A stretch of DNA of 64,000 nt, taken from positions 2,663,968 to 2,727,967 of the forward strand of contig NW_006763293.1 of assembly GCF_000218685.1 (NCBI RefSeq), read 5' to 3'. The DNA comes from Serpula lacrymans var. lacrymans S7.9. Taxonomy: Eukaryota; Basidiomycota; Agaricomycetes; Boletales; Serpulaceae. A program made the position numbers and the translations under genes. The notes below the pieces were generated by a model, which did not search any database, had not been told where the DNA came from, and saw only the letters and a program-made list of their open reading frames with translations. Within the stretch, counting starts at the first letter, position 1. The number at the start of each line of letters is the position of its first letter. This document shows, in pieces, positions 24,654 to 35,794 of this stretch.

Positions 24654-26046
24654 ATGTCTTCAAGAGCTTTGCCAGGTATCCTTGTTGCTTTTCTTTTTCA
24701 AAATATTTGGTATTCATCCTATCTTCAGATTGCTGGGGTCATCGTGGTGTGAGTAATCCTGGGCAAACGCCCAACCCCTCGTAGCCCATTAACCGGGGGC
24801 ACCTTTTCTCGCAGGCTTCATCAGTATTCCCCGAAAACACGCTCGCAAGCTTTGAAGCTGCCATCCGGGATGGAGCAGAAGGCATCGAGAGCGGTATTTG
24901 ACAATGTTGGCGTTTGTACTTTCCGTAACCTTAGTCGCCAGACGTCCATGTATCGCTGGATGATATCGTCCTCATGTTTCACGATCCCGGTAAGACCCTT
25001 CCGGTTCTACGACGTGCTCGCAGCGTTCGTTTTCTGACTATGCTTTCTTCCAGCTTTGGGCAGAACCACAGATTCGACAGGGTTGATCCGAGAGCGTACA
25101 TGGCACGGCAAAGACGGAATGGAGCACGTCCGGACTGTCAAAGAACCCAAACAAGCAATACCGACATTTGCGGAAACCGTCACGCTCCTCATGAAGGTAA
25201 GCCATCCCCCTCTCCGTTCCCGTGCGCTCACCATATACCCCTCTTTTCCATGATATTAGCCCGAGAACCAGCACGTCAAGTTTAATGTTGACGTCAAGGT
25301 TCAAAACGATCCTGATCGTTTGTTTTCTCTTATGCATGATATTATCTCGACCCAGGAGGACTGGGAAACGAAGCTTGCACCACGGATCCTCCTCGGACTT
25401 TGGCATCCGCGGTTCTTGGCTTTTGCCAAAAACCGTCTACCGTACTGTCGCCGTTCGCATATTGGCAACAGTATCCAGCTTGCGCGCCAGTATTTTTGGG
25501 ATGACGTGGAAGTTTTTTCGATGTCCTTCGCTGCGCTGACCACGGCGGAAGGTCAAAAGTGGGTTGTCCGTTATCCAGTTTCTGGGTGTGAACTAATCAT
25601 GATGTCAGGTTCCGGAGTGACTGTAAGGCGGCTGGAAAGAAGGTTATGGTGTGGACGGTCAATGATCCAGAACATATGATGGAAGTGGGTACAACTATTT
25701 ATACCCGGCGTCTCGAATACTTACCGTAGGCAAAGGCCGTCCGATGGGGCGTTGACGTTATTCTCACCGATTTCACGAGAAGATGGTTGGGATTGCGTGC
25801 CGCTCTCCAAGGTGATTGGATGACCCTTTTGATGCTTCCGTGTGATATGCTCACCGCTATCGCTATCTAGTGGACTATGACGACATGATCACTCGCTACG
25901 GGCGTATTTTCTTGTGGACGACTTGGAAGTTTTACAGTCCTTGTGTCAGTGCGGCGACGAAGGCGAACCAGTTGTATTTGGAGAGTGTTGCTGGTCCATT
26001 TGCGGACTTTGGCAATGTAGCACCAATAGAGGTGATGCATGCCTGA
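24654..26046 (+). CDS. PGC1: glycerophosphodiester phosphodiesterase, PGC1-like phospholipase C
   Basis: The ATG is at 24654 and the TGA at 26044. GDPD TIM-barrel motifs in order are GHRG (His and Arg), PENTLASFEAAIRDGAEGIE, S-DVHVSLDDIV and MFHDP with the catalytic second His. VDVKVQND, LGLWHPRFL, VMVWTVNDP and VDVILTDF follow. The architecture and the LGLW and WTVN blocks match fungal Pgc1, which degrades phosphatidylglycerol, rather than the secreted bacterial enzymes. A C-terminal segment (GRIFLWTTWKFYSPCVSAA) is hydrophobic enough to anchor to a membrane, as the Pgc1 tail does. Seven or more short introns are present. Confidence 0.88.
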
Positions 26047-26446
26047 AGCGGAGGAACAGGAACCACCATTATTTGAGCGCTGGGGAAGCTTTTTTATCAC
26101 ATCCCTGATACCTAGATCATTTTCTGCCGTAGACGATTTTCCTAATTGTGCATTGTGTTTTTATATCCATTAAATATTGCGCCTTGCTGTTCTTGAATCA
26201 TACACTGATATTTTTCTCTCTCTGGGTCTTATGTCTTATGTTGCAATGAATGACTATTTTTCTGTGATGGAATGATATGATATCGGACCGCGTGGAAGAG
26301 AGCATGTGGCGCAGGCTCAGCTGGTCGCACTTGCTTCTTGCTTTTGCACTGCGATCTCTTCCTTGTCTATAACTGTTACCTTTCTCAGGCGGTTCCGCCG
26401 TTGACTCGAGCGCTATCGCGCCTTTTATCCACCAATTACCCAAATC
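26047..26446. other. intergenic region
   Basis: 400 nt between the GDPD stop and the start of the Ser-rich gene. AT-rich 3' UTR-like sequence (ATTAAATATT near 26,170), then a short promoter region. No gene was seen. Confidence 0.45.
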
Positions 26447-28393
26447 ATGAATTACGCTCATTATCATCCCCGTCGCACTCACAGAAAACGCTTTTCTGCA
26501 CTCACACTTTCTTCAGACACAATACAGACTCTTCCTGAGTATTCTTTTCCTGCCTCCAGTGCGTGGAGCACCCGACAGCCGTCTTCTGCAACCACCGAGG
26601 ACCCACCGTCGGACAGGCCACCAGACTATCCAGACAGTGCAGAGGAAGGCGACGCAGACACAGACGAAAGCGAGGCAAACGTCCTTTACGTGCCGCAAGC
26701 ACATTCCTCCTCGCTCCAAGCTTCGCCAAAGCGTGCTCGACGGCTTCATTCCCGCAAAAAGGCACACTCCGTGTCTGATCCATATCTCGACTCGTTACTG
26801 GAACGCAGCGTGCATGCCCTCGAGATGTCCAATGCGTTACTCCAGACCTCTATATCTACGCAGTCCAGCTTATCTACCATCCTCGATCCAGAAAATGCGA
26901 CCGAACGTCTACTTGAGACCCATGCTTTGAGAATAAAGGGAAACAGGAGCGTGCATGAGAATTGGATGGATGATCTGGAGGAGATATCTGAAGGTGTCGA
27001 GGGGCTGTTCCGGGACGGAGAACAGGCAGGGAATGATGAAAATGCCAATGCTGTTAGCCGGAGTCTTCCTACCTCCACCATGTCAGACCTGAGTCATAGG
27101 AGGAGACGGTCCTTGGACCTTCGTAAAGCCATGTACGAGGCTCCTCAACTGCAACTCTCTCGTTTAGACCGCACCGACCTCATAGCTCCTGCCCCTCGAG
27201 CCGTGACTCTTTACGTCGCATCTACAACCGATCCCGAGCTGATCACGTTGCCCTCTACCCTAGGATTACGTGCTTCTGCGTCTTCGCATTCCTCAGAGGG
27301 GTTGTCACGAAGGATGTCAGCCGCTTCTTCCCAACAGGACTTGAGGTCTTCGCAATCACTCCCCCATCTCTCAGGTCAAGCCTCTGACCATACTACGCCA
27401 GCGTACAATCTCTTATCGACGCTTGCAAAACGTTCAGGGTCTGCGACGCCTCCTCCTCTTGCTATGGCCTCTCCTCGTGGGTTCTCATTCAGGCCAAGAC
27501 GTGGTTCGAACAGCACGACCAGCACTGAGCGAGGGTCGAAGTTCTCGAGGTCGCCTCCCACACTTCGCATGCCACAATCATCCCCAGATGGTAGCAGCTT
27601 GTCCAGAAGATCCCGTTCAGTGACTCCAAAACCATTAACCTCTCCCACGATACCCCGCCAAATGACACCTCCTATCGAAGAACTGTCAGCCTCTTCTTCC
27701 GATTCTACCTCTTCGTCAGGCCATCCCACTGGTTATCGCACCGTGCAATCGCTACGAAAAATACTTGATGAGCAGCCTTCTTCTCTCTCACTACCCAATT
27801 CGGCGAGTAGTAAAGGCAAACCTAAGCACCTCCGTGCCCCTTCTTTCTTTCCCCGTTCGCCTCCCCCTGCTCCATCTTCTGGCACGTCAACTGCCACAGC
27901 ATCTGTATCACGGCTCTTTACCAAAAGTCGACATTCATCTTCTACACGTCCACCCTCACCGCCAGCTCATTCTTCTCTGAAAGTGAGATCGGTCCCCCCC
28001 ACTCCTGCGCCATCACCCACGGCATTGAGTCTTCCAGAGATATTTGGAAACGGTGTCGCCAAAGCATTGGGTAGTACACCGTCCTCTGGTGTATCGACTC
28101 CAAAACGAATCAGTTTCGCAGAGCTTCCTGAATCATATGCCAAGTCAAGGCCAGAGGGTGCTCCCTCTAAATTCAGCGATAAGAAGGCGCGTAGCAAGAG
28201 TAGAAAGAGTAAAGGCAAGAGAAAGGGGGACCGTCATCAGGAGAACGAATCGTCTGATTCGGGCAGTTGGTTCTCCGGTTGGCTTTTGGGAGGGGCTGCG
28301 ACGGGCATGACTGTATCAAAACAGGAAGATCGGATAGCGAGGAGTTGGGGGAATCGACCAGGATTCGGGACGCTGGATGACTGGGCGGTCTAG
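26447..28393 (+). CDS. Ser/Pro-rich protein of unknown function
   Basis: A single uninterrupted frame of 648 codons from an ATG, unusual in this intron-rich window. I do not recognise a domain. The N-terminal third has an ordered-looking helix (DPYLDSLLERSVHALEMSNA) and an acidic helix (NWMDDLEEISEGVEGLFRDG). The middle is low-complexity Ser/Pro/Thr/Arg with many SP and TP sites, suggesting heavy phosphorylation. A Lys-rich patch (KKARSKSRKSKGKRKGDRH) precedes a conserved-looking end: SGSWFSGWLLGGAATGMT, then WGNRPGFGTLDDWAV. The Gly/Trp-rich hydrophobic segment could be a short membrane or interaction motif. Confidence 0.8.
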   Translation: MNYAHYHPRRTHRKRFSALTLSSDTIQTLPEYSFPASSAWSTRQPSSATTEDPPSDRPPDYPDSAEEGDADTDESEANVLYVPQAHSSSLQASPKRARRLHSRKKAHSVSDPYLDSLLERSVHALEMSNALLQTSISTQSSLSTILDPENATERLLETHALRIKGNRSVHENWMDDLEEISEGVEGLFRDGEQAGNDENANAVSRSLPTSTMSDLSHRRRRSLDLRKAMYEAPQLQLSRLDRTDLIAPAPRAVTLYVASTTDPELITLPSTLGLRASASSHSSEGLSRRMSAASSQQDLRSSQSLPHLSGQASDHTTPAYNLLSTLAKRSGSATPPPLAMASPRGFSFRPRRGSNSTTSTERGSKFSRSPPTLRMPQSSPDGSSLSRRSRSVTPKPLTSPTIPRQMTPPIEELSASSSDSTSSSGHPTGYRTVQSLRKILDEQPSSLSLPNSASSKGKPKHLRAPSFFPRSPPPAPSSGTSTATASVSRLFTKSRHSSSTRPPSPPAHSSLKVRSVPPTPAPSPTALSLPEIFGNGVAKALGSTPSSGVSTPKRISFAELPESYAKSRPEGAPSKFSDKKARSKSRKSKGKRKGDRHQENESSDSGSWFSGWLLGGAATGMTVSKQEDRIARSWGNRPGFGTLDDWAV

Positions 28394-28859
28394 CCTGGTT
28401 TGGGAGTTTTCTATTGTTAGCTTGCTGCTGGATAACTTATAACTTTGGTTGGTTGTTCTATACATCTAGCCTCGGTGGAGGATATCTATTGTTTTTATAT
28501 CTACTACTACTGTTGATCACGACTCGTTACGACTTTGTCTCGTTGTTTCTAACATTCATTCACTTGACTCGTGCTACTTTGGATTTGCTGGCTCATCTAC
28601 TTGGACTGATGCTCATATATACTCACCACTACTGTCTCAATACTGTTCATGGCGTGTATCACGACTCTATTCTCGAGCTTGACTGGTGTTTTTATATATC
28701 ACTCACTTTATATATCACTTGATTTTCTGACTGCTTATACTTAGTGAATAAGGCATAAAGGCATAATTGGCATAGGTATATAGAACATACAACGAAACAA
28801 AATTACATGCATATACAACGACAGCAAACATTCTCTGGTGTGACTGGTTCCCTGAATCG
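28394..28859. other. convergent intergenic region
   Basis: 466 nt of T-rich then A-rich sequence between two convergent stop codons. The plus-strand frame 28,414-28,722 is a Leu/Tyr-rich translation of UTR-like sequence and was not accepted as a gene. Confidence 0.45.
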
Positions 28860-29696
28860 CTACAAGAGGAACAGCCCAAAGATGACGACGAGGCCACCAA
28901 CAACGCCAGCAAAAGCCAGATGAAAAAACCCCACCGGCGCCCACGCTTCCTCCTTCGTCACCAACATACCCGGCATCTTGCTCCGTTGCAGATCCAGTAT
29001 GTGCTTCACCGCAAACTCGTCGCTGCCCACGACGACCCAGCACGAATGGTGACCGTCGAGCTCGGGCACGGCGCGTCCCATCTCGTCGTGCGAAGGGGCC
29101 TGTGCGAACCCGATGTGCACGCCTTCGCGTCGGGCGACTTGGCGTATGAGGGGGACCTCGGCTCGTGGGCTGGAAAAGACGGCGGCGAGGGGTATGCTGT
29201 TCCCGAGTACGTCGTCGAGCGGAGACTCGTACAGCTGCGGCGACGGCGAGCGCTCACCATCACCTGCATAATACGGAGGAGACCCTTCGCCATCGTAGCC
29301 GATTTGAGGGTTCATGCGGTGCACAGGCAAGTTCTCCTTCTCGCTGCTGCCATTCGTTTCTGTCAGGGGTTCTGTCGGGACGAGAGAGTGCTCGTCGCTC
29401 GGGGTGCGGCCTAGCGGCTTGCGCGCGGGGGACATCCAGTTTGGATTGCGCCAGTGCCATCTGTTGCCTTCTGGGAGCTGGAACCCGGGTGAGGGGCCGC
29501 GTGAGCCGTGGGGTGAGGCGGGTGGGGATGGGAGCGAGGCTGACGGGACTGAGGGGGAATGGGACCACATGCGATCTTCTGGGTCGGGCGACAGAGAGGG
29601 CGTGGGGCAGAGAACGGTGCCGCCTCTGCGCCTGTGTCCTGCCATGAGCATACCGCACTTTGTGCACTGCGGTCGTTTTCTCGGGTTCGCTAACAT
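28860..29696 (-). CDS. zinc-knuckle-like, tail-anchored protein (paralogue of 57,340-58,428)
   Basis: 278 residues in one exon. The N-terminus carries RPQCTKCGMLMAGHRRRGG followed by a cysteine four residues later, a C-x2-C-x6-H-x8-C arrangement that could bind zinc. A long Pro/Ser-rich linker follows. Near the C-terminus is a small conserved block, CWVVVGSDEFAVKHI. The protein then ends in one hydrophobic helix (HLAFAGVVGGLVVIFGLFLL), which fits a tail-anchored membrane protein with its N-terminus in the cytosol. The same order of elements occurs in the gene at 57,340. A typical intron (29,722-29,804) lies just upstream, probably in the 5' UTR. The function is unknown. Confidence 0.78.
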   Translation of the reverse strand: MLANPRKRPQCTKCGMLMAGHRRRGGTVLCPTPSLSPDPEDRMWSHSPSVPSASLPSPPASPHGSRGPSPGFQLPEGNRWHWRNPNWMSPARKPLGRTPSDEHSLVPTEPLTETNGSSEKENLPVHRMNPQIGYDGEGSPPYYAGDGERSPSPQLYESPLDDVLGNSIPLAAVFSSPRAEVPLIRQVARREGVHIGFAQAPSHDEMGRAVPELDGHHSCWVVVGSDEFAVKHILDLQRSKMPGMLVTKEEAWAPVGFFHLAFAGVVGGLVVIFGLFLL

Positions 29697-30191
29697 CGGT
29701 GGTCGATTGAACGGGTTTGTTCTGCGTGCATTGTAGAGTAAAGTCAGTTAGAAAACACATAACTGAGTAGGTTATTTGAAGAGGAAAGAAGGGTGGACAC
29801 TCACCGGCTGCTATTCTGGAGGAATGCGTGCAGCGAGGGTGTTCCCGCTCTGGACCACCGTTTTCTTATACGACCTCGCCCTGTCTTGTTACGACTACAT
29901 CCTTTACTGTGATGGGGCTTTGTCGAGAGAAGAATGCTATCACCAAGCTAGAACAAGACTGGCATGGATTCAGTCTGAAGGGTCGCGGTGGAAATGAGAG
30001 CATTTCACGGTTGGCTGACGGTGGCTGCAGCGACGCGTTACTAGTACGGCTATCAGACAAGGTCACCCTTGTACTCTTACTTTCACCACTCAAGTCATGG
30101 AAAACAAGAATTACTACAAGTGAACAAGTAAGAAACGTAAGGATGTACAAATTATGGTAATATCGCCAGCCAGGTCGTGTTCACCCTTCGA
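29697..30191. other. intergenic, with a 5'-UTR intron of the tail-anchored gene
   Basis: On the minus strand GTGAGTGTCC (ending at 29,804) to GCACGCAG (29,722) forms a good 83-nt intron upstream of the ATG at 29,696. The exon frame before it has no ATG, so it is best read as 5' UTR. The rest is the 3' flank of the antiporter gene. Confidence 0.45.
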
Positions 30192-33100
30192 TCATGAATG
30201 GATATTGGCCTGCAGGACCAGCAAACTCGCATTGATCCCTACAGTAACCATCGCAGCCCCAACATCTCCAAAAGTCTTCGGAACTTCTCCATTTAACGGT
30301 GACCCATTCTCGGCTGCTATCTGTCTCAGCTCTGCATGATGCGAGTCCGTTGCCATCCGTCTTGAACGACCGAGTGCTACAATAAGCGTACGAGAAGACA
30401 CGGAACATCGGCGAGTCTCGTTGGAAGCGAGTTCCAGGATTGTATGCAGAGGGTGTGGTGTCCGTTCTTCGTGGAAGGAGATACGCTTCAGTGCGGATGC
30501 GATGCCCTCAGGATGATCGGTTTTCGATGTATAATGATCCCAGACAAGACTGTCTACAGTGGCAGATGCCAGGCGAGTCTGTGTATCGTTCGCCCCATAT
30601 ATTGTGTCAGGAATTACAAAAGTCTAACAGGCAGGAAGGTCAGCACCAAATTGGCGGAGGGGCATGAGTGAAATGGTACTTGCGTCATGCAGCACATCCG
30701 TTAAAGCACCTGCTTTGATTTCGTCGATGGAGGTGTATGGTGAAAGATCGTTTGAGGAGGTCTCGGTCACTCTGATGACTGTTGCAGTGACGTTTGGGTT
30801 CATACAGACTTGCACCACGAAAGACAAGGCTAATCGATCGTCTGGACCACCAAAGAATGGTACGAACAGATGCTGACTTGCGGAGGGTGTGAAAGCTGCC
30901 GCGGCAGATACACCACGGTCGACGAACAAAGCGACATCTACAGGAGAAGTCGCGAACACTCGTCGGATGTAGTCAGAGGTTACGATAGAAGATGTCAGAT
31001 CATCACTTCCCGACTTGTGGAAGATGCCATCGAAAGGATTATGGGTTGTATTCGACTGTCCTGATTCCTCTGTTGGAGTTGTGCCGGCAGGTATTCGAGA
31101 CCATGGGATAACAACCATTTGAGACTGTGAATCAAGCGCATGCTTCGAGATACTGGATGAAAAGTCATCATATCCGACAACAGCAAGAACTGTAGCGACT
31201 GAAATCCGACTCAAGTGTCCAAAGGTACGGAAAACACCAAGAATAGGATCATTGTGGATGAGGAAATCAGCCGCTTGTGACTTGAGTACCGCTGAAGTCC
31301 TGTCCGTCAGTTCAATCAGTCGAAGTGCGTCCACGGTGATTGGTGAGGGTCTCTGACGAATTGCTGCCTTTTGTTCTTCGGATGAAGTACTTGATGTTGG
31401 TGTAGCTTGCGATGGTGATTGTATGAGCTGAGTAAATGTCATTGCAGCTGGGAGTTGCTCGAATTTATCCAAAATGACTGCAAACCTCGACTTGATCTCG
31501 TCATTGCCAGTGGGAGCGGCACTTCCGACCATGCTTTCCTCACCTCCTTGTAAGCTCCGTTTAGGTTTATCTGTCACAGTCCCCGTGTGTACACGAACAC
31601 TCTCAGGATATGCAAGGAGTGTAAGAGGAGTCGTGATGAATGTGAGAATTACTGCTTGCAGAACAAACATGGAGAAAGTGCGTGTATCAAGGATCCCAGC
31701 CTCAAGTCCTACGTTCAACACGATCAATTCCACCAGTCTGCCGAATCAACTCAGGTACTCTGAATTAGATATGAAGAAGATAATACGAACCCTTTGCAAC
31801 TCATCAAAGCACCTATTGCGCTCGATTCGCGATTGTTAAACCCAGTAAGTTTGGCAGCAAGTCCACATGCCAGGAATTTAGAGAAGAAGGCGACGACGCA
31901 TATAAGGAACATATATCCCCAGGTGATCCCATCATTGAGCAGACCGAGATTTGTTTGTAGGCCTGAAAACGCAAAATACTGTGTATCCAATATCAGCCCC
32001 TATAACGAAGTGATCCCGACAAGCGTCTTACCAAAGGGAGTAATAACACAGACACGAGATCTTCCAATTTTTCGACTACGGCGATAGAGAAGCCATTCTC
32101 GTGGGGTATGATAAGGCCCGCGAGGAAACCGCCTGTTGTGAGAAATAAATACATGGAGCGCGGTTATAAATACAGTGACTTACCAAAGATTGGATGGATA
32201 CCGATTACGTCCGTGAAAAAAGCAGAAATAAATACGACAAGCAGGGTGACGGTCATCATAGAGGTGGTCGGCTGGCCCGTCTCCAAGCTTCCTGTGCGCC
32301 TTGCAAGCCATACGAAGCACCATCTCACAGGGTACAAGAGGAAGATCGTATATCCTATACCTGTGAGCAAGACGTAGAGTGCTTCAAGCCCAGTGGAGGC
32401 ATTGACGAGGGCCACGGCCAAAGCAAGCAGAACCCAGCCAATCACGTCGTTCCCAACTCCAGCTGAAAGCACCACGGCGCCTACCGTAGTATCAAGCAGC
32501 TTGCATTCTGTGAGAATACGGCAGAGGACAGGAAATGCGGTAATCCCGACAGCAACGGCGGTAAAAAGGAGGAAATACCCGAAGTTGACGGATTCATCAA
32601 CGAATTGATGATACAGAGGTATGCCCAGCGCTGCGCCCAGGCCTAGGGGAACGATAAGGCCGGCAGCAGATATGCTCATGGACGATTTCATGTTGTGTCT
32701 GACAACACGAGCGTCTATTTCCATGCCTACAATGAAAAGAAATAAGACCAGACCAATGGTGCTGGTGAGGATGAGCACGGGAAAGGATGAGGATGGGAAT
32801 ATCGCATTCTGAAACCCAGGTATACGACCCATGACTGAGGGGCCTAGAAGAATACCCCCAATAATTTCTGCAATCACTCGAGGCTGGTGAATACGGCCCA
32901 AAATCATATGAAGAAGCTGGGTCATTGCAATGATGATGACTGCGGATATGCTCAGGACTTGCAGCTGACGTTGATAAACAATAAACACACCGACTTGAAT
33001 GACCCATAGGGGTAGAGGATCCTTGAGATTGTAGTCCACAGGATTGAGTCCAGCGAAGAGACCTGCCTATGATCAGGGCGCACAATCATATTTTTCTTTA

Positions 33101-33197
33101 TCTTTCCAATGAAATAGAACACACGCACCTGTTCTGGGGCTGTCCGTCGTAGTAAGTTCCTCGGTACTTCGACCAGCTGCTTTGAAAAGTGGCCCAT
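30192..33197 (-). CDS. KHA1: K+/H+ antiporter, KHA1 type (CPA2 family)
   Basis: The ATG is at 33197 and the stop at 30192. An integral membrane cation/proton exchanger of the Golgi/endosome in yeast. The N-terminal half is a CPA2 transporter with about a dozen membrane helices. Conserved pieces include HQPRVIAEIIGGILLGPSVM, FLFIVGMEID, FPVLCRILTE and GVGNDVIGWVLLALAVAL, with the paired Asn-Asp of electrogenic CPA2 exchangers. The hydrophilic C-terminus (about 400 residues) contains USP-like segments (HLSRISVATVLAVVGYDD) and ends GINASLLVLQANIHS. Introns at about 30,630-30,690 and several at 31.7-33.1 kb restore the frame. A 50-nt intron at about 32,950-33,000 removes a stretch that would otherwise disrupt the first helix. 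Confidence 0.92.
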
Positions 33198-33643
33198 CCT
33201 GCAGAATGTCCTCACACAAAAACGGGGAGAGGACGAGGGTGGTAAGCAACCTAAACAGGATGTCTCTGTGGATTAGGGCATCATGTTATTTTGTAACACT
33301 TGAGAACCGCTTAATTGTAAGTGATTACTGCATCTTTGATCATTTCCAACCAAATTTACATTTCACCTTCTTGGCTCAGGGGTTTCATCAGCTTATATAA
33401 TATCTTGCGACATAACCGCAGTGTATTGCTTGGCTCCCGTCAAAACGTTACTGTACAGCTTGGAAGTGAATAACAAGAAAATGCGAGACTAGTGAAAGAC
33501 CTTAGAACCTGGCATATATTATGTGCACGAGCGCAGATAAGAGCCGAACAGGTCAATGCCAAACCTTTGTAGCATGTTTGCAACTATCGGGTTTCAAATG
33601 AAATGGGGATGAAGCCATTCATAAGCGACCCAATTAGAATTTA
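33198..33643. other. intergenic region
   Basis: About 450 nt between the start of the antiporter gene and the 3' end of BUD31. No protein-like frame or other element was recognised. Confidence 0.45.
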
Positions 33644-34309
33644 TCACGAGTCTGAACTACATCCGCGACAGCCTAAGATTCAAATTTAATAGAGCGGTCC
33701 CGACCAAATCATGGGCGCAGCGGGCTTACCACAGTGAACACATTCCACGATTGTCCCTGCACGTACCTGGCCCTTGGGTACTCGACAAATGCAAGTTGAA
33801 CCTTGATAGTTCATGTCCTACAGCACCTTGCTAAGTTTGATTATATCCAAAAGCATGCGTGAAACACACCTTTGTCTGGATACATCTTAGACAACACAAC
33901 TTCTCATAGCCTGTCTTTTTCCATTTCGCAATCAAGCTATACGAAAGTAAATAGTCAACACGACGAATTGGAAACAAACGAGCGTGTGCTTACTTGGCGT
34001 CCGCGTAGCCTTCCTTCAAAAGCCAATCATATAGCTCTTTGCTGATTGCTTCACGTTTGTAATACAGCTCGTAGATGTACCGTGAACGAGTATGCGATAT
34101 CCGCATGATAGGCCAGAGAGATTCTGCCTTGCGCTTTCCTTCATGCGACTCGTTCTCGGCGTCTCTCATCTTCTTAGTGTAGTCATCGAGAATCTACAGG
34201 CAACACCATTTAATTCAGCACTTTGGAAACTATACTCGGTACTTACAGTTTCGATATCCTCAAAGCCTTCTGGTGGTTTCTTAGTTCTCGTCGTCCGTAC
34301 TTTGGGCAT
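33644..34309 (-). CDS. BUD31: BUD31/G10 spliceosome-associated protein
   Basis: A near-universal protein of the activated spliceosome that binds zinc. The ATG is at 34309 ([20 protein letters not shown]). Exons then give [60 protein letters not shown] and [11 protein letters not shown]. The sequence at 33,72x seems to continue past the Cys-His motif into a stop at 33,686. However, GTAAGC after CVHC(G) and a TTAG acceptor join a last exon coding CRGCSSDS with a TGA at 33,644. This restores the canonical HCGCRGC end and all zinc ligands. Length is about 150 residues, as expected. Five exons. Confidence 0.95.
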
Positions 34310-35794
34310 GGTGTAAAGCAAGCGTCAAAGAAGGAAACACTGTGGGAAAAATAACGAGAACAAGGTGTACTGACTAAGCTTTCCTTTCTAGGCTCTTTTG
34401 TCTTTGAACTTGCTTTATTCCGAGTCTGTCCTGATATCTAGCAGTTACCTTTTCGTATCAGCAAGGATGGCAATGGTAGGTTTACCATAGCGCACTATCA
34501 AAATCAGCCACTACTTATAACTACTCTCCTAGTGATTATAATTCAATCAGCACGTCAAGTGCAGACGGCCTCATCTTGACCCACATTTGCTGTATCGCTC
34601 GATCCTTGGACCCCATTTCAACGGTCGGTCTCACGCCAGTGTTGAAATACAAGGATGTGTACTTCCGTCGCCTGGATAAGATTATTTCGGTAAGCTGTTG
34701 CGGCTGTTCGCATCCGCAAATATTCTCATAACCCGACTCGGACAGGCTATCAATTTACAGTCCAATAAAGTTCAAGGGTGTAGAATCACTGTGCTTATCC
34801 CAGGTGCTAGGACACATGATTGTACCTACTGGGTAAAGCCGAGCGGCCTTGTTCTGCGTCAATATCCACTATTGTCAGGTTGCTGATTACCAGGCGGATA
34901 AATGTCCCATCCAAGCTCACGCGCTCATTTCTCCGTCAAACGGCATCTCAGTAGGCCCAGACGAGCCGATTCTCCACTAAAACTGCATTGCAAGGCCAAT
35001 GACTCAAAACACTGGTGCTATCATACAGTAACCGACATTTGTCCCGTCTTAGAACTCCAATGGCGCTGCTTGGACATGATCATGATGAGGTGCTATCCTA
35101 GTTTTCTTACACGAGGACTAAATGCAGTGCTGCTCGCCCAATCATCTCCCAAAACAGTGCAACGGACATTTGCTCTGATGCTTTTGGGTTTGATTATCAG
35201 CCCTTTACCAAAGGATCACTCACCTCGTTGGATTGCGCATTCACGGCGTACTGGAGCGATGTCACTGTGGCTTGTCTGTCTCGGTAGGTGCCGTAGCTAG
35301 GCATGAGTCGAACGTTCTACAGAAAACCCCACCCATCATGATGTTCTTTACGCAGTGAGCGCGAGTTTCGTGCATGGTAGCTAAAATTGAACGTACTCGA
35401 CTTTGTCCTGTCAATTTATGCCCACTGCCTTCATCTTGTATTCTCCGAGCAGCTCGGTTAGCACTGTTTATACTAGCATCTCAGCTTGTAAACTCTACAA
35501 TGGCTTCTTGAGCCTTTTTCTTGAGATGAATCCCAACTAAAGCACAGGGGCCCATACTGCATATGGATGCCACAAGCGATTACATAAGGCTATGCATGGG
35601 ATACCCTCGAAAAACATGCGGCTGGCTCATTTGAACATTCTTGAACTGCTTCATCGACGTTGTACACGCCCACAGCTGTGCTTTCAAGCGTGTTGCCGCG
35701 TTTTTCTGCCTTGAAACTGCATTTTGCGTCGCTATATAACCTTTCTCGTCTTTTCGAACATTCCATTGGATGATTTTGTGGCTATTCTGCAATA
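34310..35794. other. 1.5-kb region with no confirmed gene; possible exons on both strands
   Basis: On the plus strand a 70-codon open stretch (34,480-34,689) ends exactly at a GTAAGC donor. A matching acceptor (GGACAG at 34,745) reopens a frame that includes LQSNKVQGCRITVLIPGART. A second open stretch at about 35,130-35,286 (QNSATDICSDAFGFDYQPF) also stops at a GTAGGT donor. I could not join all of these into one intact frame. They may belong to a gene whose exons I mis-set, or to a decayed gene. On the minus strand an ATG at about 35,305 opens 27 codons (SYGTYRDRQATVTSLQYAV) up to GTGAGT. None is firm. Confidence 0.25.
35733..35739 (+). promoter_or_regulatory. TATA box of the HVA22-like gene
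   Basis: TATATAA lies about 60 nt before the ATG at 35,795. Confidence 0.45.

Noticed and set aside
29165..29760. Overlapping 140-166-codon frames on both strands
   Set aside because: Shadows of the zinc-knuckle/tail-anchor gene, caused by its GC-rich Pro/Ser coding sequence.
33686..33720. BUD31 ending at 33,686 with HCGKPAAP
   Set aside because: This reading crosses a good donor (GTAAGC) and loses conserved cysteines; splicing to the exon ending at 33,644 restores the family's C-terminus.
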